Of a stretch of 64,000 nt of DNA, positions 9,230 through 17,680 are shown piece after piece (positions within the stretch are counted from its first letter, which is position 1; every line of letters starts with the position of its first letter). The stretch is from Streptomyces albireticuli (GTDB lineage Bacteria; Actinomycetota; Actinomycetes; Streptomycetales; Streptomycetaceae), in assembly GCF_021228125.1 (NCBI RefSeq), contig NZ_JAJQQS010000022.1:101381-165380 (forward strand), written 5' to 3'. The position numbers were made by a program, and so were the translations under genes. The notes under the pieces are model-generated. The model ran no database searches. It saw nothing but the letters and a program-made list of their open reading frames with translations, and was not told the origin of the DNA.

Positions 9230-10443
9230 TGTCCTACCCGCTGACCTCGGGCGGCCCGTCCTCCTGGTCCGAGCCCGCCCCGCTCGACCCCCGCTCCGCC
9301 CCCCTCCCGCGCTACGGCACCGGCTCGCTCGCCGACCTGCTGCCCGCCGTCGCCTCCGGCATGGGCGTCCCCGGCCTCTCCACCGGCCTGGAGCTGACCC
9401 CCGCCGACCGCGTCTGCGTCTTCCTGGTCGACGGCATGGGCTGGGAGCTGCTGCGCGCCCACCCGGCCGAGGCACCGTTCCTGCACTCGCTGATGGCGAG
9501 CTCCATGAACGGCACCGGCGAGCCGATGACCGCGGGCTTCCCCTCCACCACCGCGACCTCGCTCGCCTCCGTCGGCACCGGACTGCCGCCCGGCGCCCAC
9601 GGCCTGCCCGGCTACACCGTCGCCGACCCGGCGACCGGCGCGCTGATGAACCAGCTGCGCTGGCGCCCGTGGACCGACCCGCACGTCTGGCAGCCGTACC
9701 CCACCGTCTTCCAGCTCGCGGACGCCGCCGGCGTGCACACCTGCCAGGTCTCCGCGCCCGACTTCCAGCACACCCCGCTGACGAAGATCGCCCTCAGCGG
9801 CGGCACCTTCCACGGCCGGCTCTCCGGCGAGGACCGCATGGACCTCGCCGCCGACCGGCTCGGCGCCGCCGACCGCTCCCTCGTCTACACCTACTACAGC
9901 GACCTCGACGGCAAGGGCCACCGCTTCGGCGTCGACTCCGACGACTGGCGCGGCCAGCTGATGTACGTCGACCGGCTGGCCCAGCGCCTCGCCGAGCAGC
10001 TGCCGCCCCGTTCGGTGCTCTACGTCACCGCCGACCACGGCATGATCGACATCCCGTTCGACCCCGAGTCGCGCATCGACTTCGACGAGGACTGGGAGCT
10101 GCGCGCCGGCGTCGCCCTTCTCGGCGGCGAGGCCCGCGCCCGCCATGTCTACGCCGTGCCCGGCGCCGCCGCCGATGTCCTGGCCTGCTGGCGCGAGGTG
10201 CTCGGCGAGCAGATGTGGGTGGCCGGGCGCGACGAGGCGATCGAGGCGGGCTGGTTCGGCCGGCCCGGTGACGGCGTGGACGACCGGGTGCACGGCCGGA
10301 TCGGCGACGTGGTGGCCGCGGCCCGCGACGACATCGCGATCGTCGCCACCGAGACCGAGCCCAACGAGTCCGCGATGGTCGGGCTGCACGGCTCGATGAC
10401 CCCCGTGGAGCAGCTGGTGCCGCTCCTCGAAGTCCGGTCCTGA
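9229..10443 (+). CDS. Alkaline phosphatase superfamily nucleotide pyrophosphatase/phosphodiesterase
   Basis: 404 aa. The metal-binding motifs of the alkaline phosphatase/NPP superfamily are present: VFLVDGMGW near residue 63, the nucleophile threonine region GFPSTTATSLASVGTG near 105, the YYSDLDGKGHRFG segment, and VTADHGMIDIP. The family hydrolyses phosphodiesters or pyrophosphates of nucleotides and related compounds; the exact substrate is unknown. No signal peptide is seen. It is coupled to the upstream DUF5998 gene. Confidence 0.88.
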   Translation: MSYPLTSGGPSSWSEPAPLDPRSAPLPRYGTGSLADLLPAVASGMGVPGLSTGLELTPADRVCVFLVDGMGWELLRAHPAEAPFLHSLMASSMNGTGEPMTAGFPSTTATSLASVGTGLPPGAHGLPGYTVADPATGALMNQLRWRPWTDPHVWQPYPTVFQLADAAGVHTCQVSAPDFQHTPLTKIALSGGTFHGRLSGEDRMDLAADRLGAADRSLVYTYYSDLDGKGHRFGVDSDDWRGQLMYVDRLAQRLAEQLPPRSVLYVTADHGMIDIPFDPESRIDFDEDWELRAGVALLGGEARARHVYAVPGAAADVLACWREVLGEQMWVAGRDEAIEAGWFGRPGDGVDDRVHGRIGDVVAAARDDIAIVATETEPNESAMVGLHGSMTPVEQLVPLLEVRS

Positions 10444-10506
10444 GCCTCCGTCACCGCCTCACCCCGCCCCCCCACACGACGACTGATGAAAGGCATTGGC
10501 TTCCCC

Positions 10507-11178
10507 ATGCCCGAGCTGGTGTTCTTCTCCGGAACCATGGACTGCGGAAAGAGCACCCTCGCTCTGCAGATCGAACACAATCGTTCCGCCCGCGGCCTGC
10601 AAGGGATGATCTTCACCCGCAACGACCGCGCGGGCGAGGGGAAGCTCTCCTCCCGGCTCGGCCTGGTCACCGACTCCGTCGAGGCCGGCGAGGGGTTCGA
10701 CTTCTACGCGCACATCGTCGCCCACCTCTCCGCCGGCGGCCGCGCGGACTACGTCATCGCCGACGAGGCGCAGTTCCTCACCCCGGAGCAGATCGACCAG
10801 CTGGCCCGCGTCGTCGACGACCTCGAACTCGACGTCTTCGCCTTCGGCATCACCACCGACTTCCGCACCAAGCTCTTCCCCGGCTCCCAGCGCCTCGTCG
10901 AGCTGGCCGACCGGATAGAGGTGCTCCAGGTCGAGGCGCTGTGCTGGTGCGGCGCGCGGGCCACGCACAACGCCCGTACGGTCGGCGGGCAGATGGTCGT
11001 CGAGGGCGCGCAGGTCGTCGTCGGCGACGTCAACCAGCCGGAGACCGTGGTGGGTTACGAGGTGCTGTGCCGCCGTCACCACCGGCGCAGGCTGACCGCG
11101 GCGGCGGCCCGCGCCGCTGCCCTGTCGCCCGACGTGCTGCCCGTGGACCCCGTCAGCGAGCCGTCCGCCGGAGCGTGA
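10507..11178 (+). CDS. tdk: Thymidine kinase
   Basis: 223 aa type II thymidine kinase: P-loop GTMDCGKSTLA, the DEAQF Walker-B motif (IADEAQFLT), and zinc-ribbon cysteines in CWCGARATHNAR and CRRHH. It phosphorylates thymidine to dTMP in the salvage pathway. I place the start at the ATG at 10507 (MPELVFFSG), the usual family start, rather than the ATG at 10486, which has no ribosome site. The 3' end overlaps the convergent VOC gene by 26 nt. Confidence 0.93.
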   Translation: MPELVFFSGTMDCGKSTLALQIEHNRSARGLQGMIFTRNDRAGEGKLSSRLGLVTDSVEAGEGFDFYAHIVAHLSAGGRADYVIADEAQFLTPEQIDQLARVVDDLELDVFAFGITTDFRTKLFPGSQRLVELADRIEVLQVEALCWCGARATHNARTVGGQMVVEGAQVVVGDVNQPETVVGYEVLCRRHHRRRLTAAAARAAALSPDVLPVDPVSEPSAGA

Positions 11179-11962
11179 GGACCGCCCCCTCCGGGTCCGC
11201 GACGGTGGTCTCGTCACCGTCCGGCCCCTGGTGCGGGGGCCGCAGCACCCTGCCGCCCAGCCCGGCCACCCGCGCGGCCGCGACCCCGGCGTCCGCCACC
11301 TCGAAGTACGTCATCCAGTGCGGGCCCCGCTCCCGGGGCAGCTCGGCCCCGACGCCGCGCACCGCGGCGACCGGCCGGCCGTCCAGGTGCAGGGCGAGGC
11401 GGTCGGTGTCCGGCGCCTCGGCCCGCTTGGTCTGATAGCCGAAGAGCGACTGGTAGAACTTCACGACCGTGTCCGTCCGCCGGGTCATCAGCTCGTGCCA
11501 GACCGGTGTGCCCGGTACCCCGCTCAGCTGGGCCCCGGCCATCCGCTGCCCCTGCCACACACCGAACGGCGCCCCGGCCGGGTCGGAGGCGATCACCAGC
11601 CGCCCCGCGTCCTCCGCGGCCAGCGGCCCGACCCCGACCGTGCCGCCGCAGCAGCGGATCCACTCCGCCGCCTCGTCGGCGTCGTCGCTGGCGAGATAGG
11701 TGGTCCAGGCGGTCGGCAGCCGGCGGCCGGGTGTCAGCTCACCGAGCCCCGCGACGTCCCGGCCGTCGAGGGTGGCACGGACGTACGGGCCCAGCTGGCG
11801 GGGGCCCGGGCTGTAGTAGGCCCAGCCGAACAGGCCGCTGTAGAAGTCCTTGATCGATTCCAGGTCGTGCGCCAGCAGACTCGTCCAGCACGGGGTGCCA
11901 GGGGTGTGCCGAGCCTCCCCGGTACTGCTCTGGGGAGACCCCCAAACCTCGGTCATCGTCAT
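11153..11962 (-). CDS. VOC (glyoxalase/bleomycin-resistance fold) family protein, two domains
   Basis: 269 aa with two consecutive VOC beta-alpha modules: WTSLLAHDLESIKDFYSGLF opens the first near residue 27 and WHELMTRRTDTVVKFYQSLF opens the second near 155. Such proteins bind a metal and act in glyoxalase, dioxygenase or drug-binding roles; nothing here says which. The ATG at 11962 follows GAGGAGA closely. A second ATG at 11956 is also in frame. Confidence 0.88.
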   Translation of the reverse strand: MTMTEVWGSPQSSTGEARHTPGTPCWTSLLAHDLESIKDFYSGLFGWAYYSPGPRQLGPYVRATLDGRDVAGLGELTPGRRLPTAWTTYLASDDADEAAEWIRCCGGTVGVGPLAAEDAGRLVIASDPAGAPFGVWQGQRMAGAQLSGVPGTPVWHELMTRRTDTVVKFYQSLFGYQTKRAEAPDTDRLALHLDGRPVAAVRGVGAELPRERGPHWMTYFEVADAGVAAARVAGLGGRVLRPPHQGPDGDETTVADPEGAVLTLRRTAR

Positions 11963-12228
11963 TCTCTCCTCGGACCATCGGGGTGGCCGCGCGTCCCGCA
12001 CCGGCACGCGGCGCGCGGGTGGTACGGGACGGGGCACGTGGAGATGTTTGCACCACCGGCCGTGGCGCGCCCCCCGGCCGCGCCGGGTTTCACGGGTTCC
12101 CGCAGGAGAATGCCCGGATTCGCCTTTCGGTCCCGCTCCGATGTCATGGCGGTCCAGTATCGATCGACTGTGTGCGGTCTGGCCAGAGGACCGTTCGGCC
12201 CAATGCCCGGTACGCCAGGATGGGGTGC

Positions 12229-13074
12229 ATGACCCCTCTCATCACCGCAGTCGAACTCATGAACGTGGCGACGGGCGACCGGCCGCCCACCCTGCTGGAC
12301 GTCCGCTGGCAGCTCGGCGGCCCGCCCGGCCGCCCGGCGTACGAGGCCGGGCACGTGCCCGGCGCGGTCTACGTCGACCTCGACACGGAGCTCGCCGGCC
12401 CGGCAGGGGAGGGCAAGGGCAGGCATCCGCTGCCGGACGGCGAGGAGTTCGGGGCCGCCATGCGGCGGGCCGGTGTTCGCGCGGACCGGCCGGTCGTCGT
12501 CTACGACGGCGGCCAGGGCTGGGCCGCCGCCCGCGCCTGGTGGCTGCTGCGCTGGGCCGGGCACGGGGACGTACGGGTCCTCGACGGCGGCCTGGCGGAG
12601 TGGACCGCGCGGGGCGGGCCTCTGACCACGGAGGTCCCGGCGGCGGAGGAGGGCGACTTCACCCCGGAGCCGGGGGCGCTGCCGCTGCTCGACGCGGACG
12701 GCGCGGCGGCGCTGGCCCGGCGGGGGCTGCTGCTGGACGCGCGGGCGGGTGAGCGGTACCGCGGCGAGGTCGAGCCGATCGACCGGGTCGGCGGGCACAT
12801 CCCCGGCGCGGTCTCGGCGCCGACCACCGGGAACGTCGGTGCGGACGGCCGCTTCCGGCCCGCGAAGGAGCTCGCGGCGCGGTTCGCGGAACTCGGGGCG
12901 ACGGGGGAGCCGGGCCCGGAGGTGGGCGTCTACTGCGGCTCGGGCGTCTCCGGGGCGCACGAGGTGCTGGCCCTGGCGGTGGCGGGCACCTCGGCGGCCC
13001 TCTACGTGGGCTCCTGGAGCGAGTGGTCGGCCGGCCCGTCCCGCCCGGTCGCCACGGGGGACCTGCCGGGCTGA
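12229..13074 (+). CDS. Sulfurtransferase (tandem rhodanese domains)
   Basis: 281 aa, thiosulfate/3-mercaptopyruvate sulfurtransferase type. The first rhodanese domain (about 1-130) is structural; the second has the active-site loop VYCGSGVSGAHEVLAL with the catalytic Cys. Such enzymes transfer a sulfane sulfur to cyanide or a thiol. A CAGGAT hexamer ends 7 nt before the ATG, so the mRNA may be leaderless. Confidence 0.92.
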   Translation: MTPLITAVELMNVATGDRPPTLLDVRWQLGGPPGRPAYEAGHVPGAVYVDLDTELAGPAGEGKGRHPLPDGEEFGAAMRRAGVRADRPVVVYDGGQGWAAARAWWLLRWAGHGDVRVLDGGLAEWTARGGPLTTEVPAAEEGDFTPEPGALPLLDADGAAALARRGLLLDARAGERYRGEVEPIDRVGGHIPGAVSAPTTGNVGADGRFRPAKELAARFAELGATGEPGPEVGVYCGSGVSGAHEVLALAVAGTSAALYVGSWSEWSAGPSRPVATGDLPG

Positions 13075-13203
13075 CGGCTCCCGGGAGACGCGCTCCGGTA
13101 CCGCCGGGACCGGGGACGGCGGCTGTCGGCGTCCGGGCCGTGCGCGGCGGGCGGCGGCCGCTCGGCCGCCGGTGGTGCCGGGGGCGGCCGCCAGCCGAGC
13201 CGA

Positions 13204-13235
13204 TGGGTCCGGTGCCACCTGGGTCCGGTGCCACC
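13204..13235. repeat. Perfect 16-nt tandem repeat, two copies
   Basis: TGGGTCCGGTGCCACC occurs twice head to tail at 13204-13219 and 13220-13235. Confidence 0.85.
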
Positions 13236-13468
13236 AGGGGGGGCTGGACGGGGGCCGTCGGCGCGGGCCACGCCACGGTCTGCCGTGGTCGCCCCGCCGT
13301 CGTCGGCGCCGGGAGACGTCCGCCGGACCGCGATCCGGGTCGCCTGTCGGCCGCCGGGGGAGTGCCGCCCGATGGGCCCGCCGACGAGCGGATGCGGGCC
13401 GACCGGGCGCCTCCGGCGAAGGGGCTGCCGACAGGGCGGCCGGCCGTGAGCGCATCAGCCACGGTCAA

Positions 13469-13486
13469 CCGGGCCCACGGGCCCGG
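13469..13486 (-). terminator. Short GC hairpin downstream of sepH
   Basis: CCGGGCCC, a 2-nt loop, then GGGCCCGG, about 40 nt beyond the sepH stop. It is short, so the call is tentative. Confidence 0.4.
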
Positions 13487-13524
13487 CCGCGTGACGGATG
13501 GTTACTTCTCTTGTCGTCTTTTCG

Positions 13525-14571
13525 TCACTCCTGTTTTTTCCGGCGCGTGCCGAAGACGATCTCGTCCCAGCTGGGCACCGCCGCCCGGCGGCCCGGCCGG
13601 ACGCCGTCCGCCTCCGCCTGGCGGTCCGTGGTGCCGGTCAGCCGGTCGCGGTGGCCGGCCACGGACCGTGGCATCAGCACATCGGCGTACGCCGCGCCCG
13701 CGCTGGCCGCCGGGGCCGGCGGCTCGACGGCCTCCGCCTCCTCGTCCGGCTCCTCGGCCACCACCGGCGCCACCGAGGGCGGCTCGGGCACGACCATGTC
13801 GCCGCGGAAGCTGGGCACGGCCTCCAGCAGGCTCGTCAGCGAATCCCGCTCCTTGGGCGCCTCCGCCGTCGCGGCGTCGGAGGCGCCGTCGGCGCCGCCG
13901 GACTGCCTGTCGGCAGTCCGGTCCTGGCTACGGTCCAGCGGCCTGTCCCGGGGCAGCCGGGCGATGCGCGGCACGAAGGGGAAGCTCGGCTCGGGCGTGT
14001 CGTCGGTCTCGCCGATGAGCGCCCGCGCCTCGTCGTCCATCGCCTGAACGATCCGCCTCGGCGGGTCGAAGCTCCAGCTCGCGGCCCGGGGCTCGCCTGC
14101 CGCCCGGTAGACGAGCAGGACCTCCCAGGTGCCGTCGTCGCGCCGCCAGGAGTCCCACTGCGCGCTGTCCTTCTCGGCGCCGCGCAGCACCAGCCGCTCC
14201 GCCACGGACTCGCCGAGCGGGGGACCGGTGTTCTCGCCGGGGCGTCTCACGGGCGTCTTGCGGGCGCGCTCGGCCATGAACGCGCGCTCGGCGAGCACCG
14301 GGCCCTCGAACCTGCGGACGCGCTCCACGGGGATACCGGCGAGCTGGGCGACCTCCTCGGCGGAGGCGCCTGCGCGTATACGTGCCTGGATGTCACGGGG
14401 GCGGAGATGGCTCTCCACCTCGATCTCGATCTGGCCCAGGCGAGCACGGTCGTTACGTACGGCCGCTCGCAACCGTTCGTCGATGGGAAGGGTGTACTCC
14501 GTGCTGTCCGCAGCCTTGAGCACCAGCCGTGTGCCGTCGTTGGAGACGGCCACGACACGCAGTTCGGGCAT
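13525..14571 (-). CDS. sepH: Septation protein SepH (DUF3071)
   Basis: 348 aa. The N-terminal DUF3071 domain contains the helix-turn-helix-like segment RIRAGASAEEVAQLAGIPVE characteristic of SepH. A long acidic, proline-rich, probably disordered C-terminal half ends in a conserved basic tail (AVPSWDEIVFGTRRK). In Streptomyces SepH binds FtsZ directly and promotes its assembly during sporulation division. The ATG at 14571 follows a strong GGAGGT site. Confidence 0.92.
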   Translation of the reverse strand: MPELRVVAVSNDGTRLVLKAADSTEYTLPIDERLRAAVRNDRARLGQIEIEVESHLRPRDIQARIRAGASAEEVAQLAGIPVERVRRFEGPVLAERAFMAERARKTPVRRPGENTGPPLGESVAERLVLRGAEKDSAQWDSWRRDDGTWEVLLVYRAAGEPRAASWSFDPPRRIVQAMDDEARALIGETDDTPEPSFPFVPRIARLPRDRPLDRSQDRTADRQSGGADGASDAATAEAPKERDSLTSLLEAVPSFRGDMVVPEPPSVAPVVAEEPDEEAEAVEPPAPAASAGAAYADVLMPRSVAGHRDRLTGTTDRQAEADGVRPGRRAAVPSWDEIVFGTRRKKQE

Positions 14572-14950
14572 GGGGACCTCCCGGGTGGTGCCTGCCGACG
14601 TCACCTGCGTCGCTGCTTCCGCTAGTCGAGTGTGGCCTGCCCGGGTGCAGCCTGCCACAACATTGCCGAGTTGACGGGGCGAGAGCCGCCTGGATCCCTC
14701 CCGTTGGGTCCGGGCAGCCGGACGGGACACCGGGCCAGGGCTCGCCACAGTACTCCATTCGGGCCACGGGGGGTGGATCGGCGCGCCATCGAAGTTCACG
14801 CGGGAGAAGGGAGTTGGTCCGGAGCCTCCGACACGGACGGCTGTTGTCCGGGTGTCGAGGTTCACACAATCGCCCGAATCGGAACTGTTCGTTACGCTCG
14901 AATGTCTCTTCTAGCTGCAAGAGGGACCTAAGAGCTAACAGAGGCAGGAG
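14572..14950. other. Divergent control region between sepH and a membrane-protein gene
   Basis: 379 bases without a gene. It must hold both promoters. A TACGCT hexamer at 14893-14898 is a possible -10 element for the rightward gene, and GAACTGTTC just before it is a small palindrome. No convincing -35 partner was found. Confidence 0.4.
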
Positions 14951-16066
14951 ATGGACGGCAAAGGCGAAAGCGAGGCAAAACAGAAGAACAAGCGTCTGGA
15001 ACTGAGCGTCGCGCAGGTCGCCGGCAGCGCCCTGGCGGCGGTGATCGCCGCGCTCCTCGCGGGCAAGCTCGGGGTGTACGGCACCGTCATCGGCGCCGGC
15101 GTCGTCAGTGTCGTGGCCACGTCGGGCGGCACGATCTTCCAGCACTTGTTCAAACGCACGGGCGAGCAGCTCAGAGAGGCGACGACGCAGGCCGCACGGC
15201 CGAAGATGCGCCAGGTCCCGGTCCGGGACGCGAGCCGCGCGGTCGGGCGTGGCGGCCCCGGACGGGATCACACCCGGCCACTCGGCCGGATGGGTGACGC
15301 GGACGCGACACGACTGCTCCCCGGCGTCGACCCGGCCGCTCCGCGGTCCGCCGTGGACGCGACACAGCTGTTGCCCGGTGTGAACCACCCGCCGGAGCGA
15401 AACGGCGCACACGCGGGCGCGCATTCCGGCCCGCACGCTGATCCGCACTCCGATGGTCATGACGGCACGGCTGCCCCGTTCGATGACGAGTACACGTCGG
15501 GCACCACACACGGCACGCGACTGCGCGGCTACAAGCGCCCGCTGCTCGCCGCGGCCGCGATCTTCGCCCTGGCCATGGGCACGGTGACCGTCGTCGAACT
15601 GGTCGGTGGCGGAGCCGCCGACGGCGGCAAGGGCACCTCCGTCGGCCAGATACTCACGGGTGGGAACTCCGGCAAGAAGCAGGACCCCGCGCCGGAGAAG
15701 GACCCCGAGCGGGGCTCGGAGCGCGGTGGTGGCCAGGAGAGCGGCAAGGACTCCGACGGCGGCGGCACCCCCGACCCCGGCACGTCCGAGCCGGGCGGCG
15801 ACCCGGGCAAGCGGTCGCCCGACCCGTCCACGTCCCCCGACCCGGTGGACCCGTCCACGGGCGGCTCCTCGCAGTCCCCGAAGCCGGACCCCTCCGGGGG
15901 CGGGCAGTCGCCGGACAGCGGCAAGGGGGGTTCCGACGGCGGCAAGACCGACGGCGGGACGACGACCGGCGGCGCCGCGGGCGGTGGCCGGACGACACCG
16001 AAGCCGCCGGAGCAGAACGCGGCGGCGGGCGCGGCCACCCCGCCCAAGCAGGGCGTCGCCTCGTAG
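14951..16066 (+). CDS. Membrane protein with low-complexity extracytoplasmic tail
   Basis: 371 aa, family not recognised. It has an N-terminal hydrophobic hairpin (about 20-65, AGSALAAVIAALLAGKLGVY and onwards), a His/Asp/Arg-rich middle (about 95-190), a single transmembrane helix (about 195-215, LLAAAAIFALAMGTVTVVEL), then about 150 residues rich in Gly, Ser, Pro, Asp and Lys without obvious fold. Two repeats of the form DATRLLPGV/DATQLLPGV occur in the middle part. Start at 14951 lies behind GGCAGGAG. Divergent from sepH. Confidence 0.75.
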   Translation: MDGKGESEAKQKNKRLELSVAQVAGSALAAVIAALLAGKLGVYGTVIGAGVVSVVATSGGTIFQHLFKRTGEQLREATTQAARPKMRQVPVRDASRAVGRGGPGRDHTRPLGRMGDADATRLLPGVDPAAPRSAVDATQLLPGVNHPPERNGAHAGAHSGPHADPHSDGHDGTAAPFDDEYTSGTTHGTRLRGYKRPLLAAAAIFALAMGTVTVVELVGGGAADGGKGTSVGQILTGGNSGKKQDPAPEKDPERGSERGGGQESGKDSDGGGTPDPGTSEPGGDPGKRSPDPSTSPDPVDPSTGGSSQSPKPDPSGGGQSPDSGKGGSDGGKTDGGTTTGGAAGGGRTTPKPPEQNAAAGAATPPKQGVAS

Positions 16067-16119
16067 CGGGCACCCGCCCCCGAACCCGGGCCGCCCCCGA
16101 ATCCGGCTCGGCCCTGAGC

Positions 16120-16155
16120 CCGGCCCCCGGTCGGCGAGCGCCGGGCGGGGGCCGG
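16120..16155. terminator. GC hairpin after the membrane-protein gene
   Basis: 10-bp arms CCGGCCCCCG and CGGGGGCCGG separated by 16 nt, between convergent genes. Confidence 0.5.
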
Positions 16156-16208
16156 TCCGGGGCCCCGTCGGTCCAGGCTCCTCCCGCCGGGTCAGGGCGA
16201 TCGCTTCC

Positions 16209-16330
16209 AGCCCGTCCGGCGCTTGAGGACACCGCGCGGAGAGCGGAACGGGGGTCCGGGGGCTTGCCCCCGCCACGCGGCGGAGCCGCTCGTCGGATAC
16301 AGCGGGAAGGGGCGGGTAGGGGAAGAACTC
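16209..16330. repeat. Streptomyces dispersed intergenic repeat
   Basis: The stretch resembles an element seen many times in Streptomyces chromosomes, recognisable by GTCCGGCGCTTGAGGAC, GGGTCCGGGGGCTTGCCCCC, GGCGGAGCCGC and GGGAAGGGGCGGGTAGGGG. It forms a long stem-loop and lies in the 3' region between two convergent genes. Recognised from general knowledge of the genus; copy number was not measured. A shorter relative lies at 39226-39270. Confidence 0.65.
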
Positions 16331-16348
16331 CCGCCCCACCCGCCGCGC

Positions 16349-17680
16349 TCACCCGCCCAGCACCCGCCCCAGATACGCGTTCGCGAACACCCGCCCGGCA
16401 TCCAGCCGATCCCGCAGCGCCACGAACTCCCCGAACCGCGGATACACCCCCGCCAGATACTCCGCGTCGCGGCCGTGCAGCTTCCCCCAGTGCGGCCGCC
16501 CGCCGTGCGCCGTCATGATCCGCTCCGCCGCGCCGAAGTACGCGCGGTAAGGCGCCCCCCGGTACATGTGCACCGCGATGTAGGCCGTCTCCCGGCCGTA
16601 GCCCGTGGACAGCGGGATGTCGTCGGCCGGCGCGGTCCGTATCTCCACGGGGAAGCCGATCCGCAGCCGCGAGCGTTCGATCATCGCCCTGAGCTCGGCC
16701 AGCGCCGCCATCGCGGCCTCGCGCGGCAGGGCGTACTCCATCTCCACGAAGCGGACGCGGCGCGGGCTGGTGAAGACCTTGTAGGCGTCGTCGGTGTAGG
16801 TACGGGCGGACAGGGCGCGGCCCGCGACCCGGGCCAGGCCCGGCACGGCGGAGGGCACGGCGCGGCCGGCCGTGCAGACGGCCTGGAAGAGCCCGTTGGA
16901 GACCAGCTCGTCCTCGACCCAGGCGCTGACCCGGCCAGGAGGAGACGCGGGGCCCGCGCTGCGGTTGTTGCGCTTGGTGACACAGCTGCGCGTGTGGGGG
17001 AACCAGAAGAACTCGAAGTGCTCGTTCTCGGCGACGAGCTGATCGAACTCGGCCGTCACCCGGTCCAGCCCCATCGGCTCCTCACAGGCCCTGAGCAGGA
17101 ACGAGGGCTCCACCGCGAAGGTGAGCTCGCTGATCACGCCCAGCGCGCCCAGCCCCAGCCGGGCCGCCGCGAAGACCTCGGGGTTCTCGTGCGCCGAGCA
17201 GGGGAGCGCGGTGCCGTCGGCCGTCACCAGCACCAGGGCGCTGACCTGGGCCGAGAGCGAGGCCGAGTCGCGGCCCGTGCCGTGGGTGCCGGTGCTGACC
17301 GCCCCGGAGACGGTCTGCTCCATGATGTCGCCCATGTTGGCCAGCGACAGGCCCCGCGCGGCCAGCTCCGTGTTGAGCCGCCGCAGGGTGGTGCCGGCGG
17401 CCACCGTCACCGTCCCGGCGCGCCGGTCGACGGCCCGGACGCCGGTGAGGCGGTCGGGGCGGATCAGCAGGCCGTCGGTGGCGGCCGCCGCGGTGAAGGA
17501 GTGGCCCGCGCCGACGGCCTTGACCCGCAGGCCGTCCGCCGCGGCCCGCGCCACCGCCGCCGCCAGTTCCGCCGTGCTCGCCGGTGCCACGGTCCGCGCG
17601 GGGCGGGCGGTGACGTTCCCCGCCCAGTTACGCCACGCGCCCCTTGTCCAGGTCGCCGTCGCGGTCGTCGTCTCCGTCAT
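16349..17680 (-). CDS. FAD-linked sugar-1,4-lactone oxidase
   Basis: 443 aa, of the D-arabinono-1,4-lactone/L-gulono-lactone oxidase type (vanillyl-alcohol oxidase fold). N-terminal FAD-binding domain with VKAVGAGHSFTAAAATDG near residues 53-70 and SGAVSTGTHGTG near 128; C-terminal ALO domain ending in HWGKLHGRDAEYLAGVYPRF. It oxidises an aldonolactone using oxygen or a quinone. Its start lies inside the 3' end of the upstream MFS gene (53-nt overlap), so the two form one operon. Confidence 0.9.
   Translation of the reverse strand: MTETTTATATWTRGAWRNWAGNVTARPARTVAPASTAELAAAVARAAADGLRVKAVGAGHSFTAAAATDGLLIRPDRLTGVRAVDRRAGTVTVAAGTTLRRLNTELAARGLSLANMGDIMEQTVSGAVSTGTHGTGRDSASLSAQVSALVLVTADGTALPCSAHENPEVFAAARLGLGALGVISELTFAVEPSFLLRACEEPMGLDRVTAEFDQLVAENEHFEFFWFPHTRSCVTKRNNRSAGPASPPGRVSAWVEDELVSNGLFQAVCTAGRAVPSAVPGLARVAGRALSARTYTDDAYKVFTSPRRVRFVEMEYALPREAAMAALAELRAMIERSRLRIGFPVEIRTAPADDIPLSTGYGRETAYIAVHMYRGAPYRAYFGAAERIMTAHGGRPHWGKLHGRDAEYLAGVYPRFGEFVALRDRLDAGRVFANAYLGRVLGG

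Larger units (their letters stand above)
13075..13524. other. 450-base gap between convergent genes
   Basis: No convincing gene: the open frames here are GC-rich artefacts without codon bias or ribosome sites. It holds a 16-nt perfect tandem repeat (13204-13235) and a GC hairpin near the sepH end. Confidence 0.6.

Noticed and set aside
13075..13524. Possible small gene in the gap after the sulfurtransferase
   Set aside because: All frames have poor codon bias and no ribosome site; repeats and a hairpin account for the structure.
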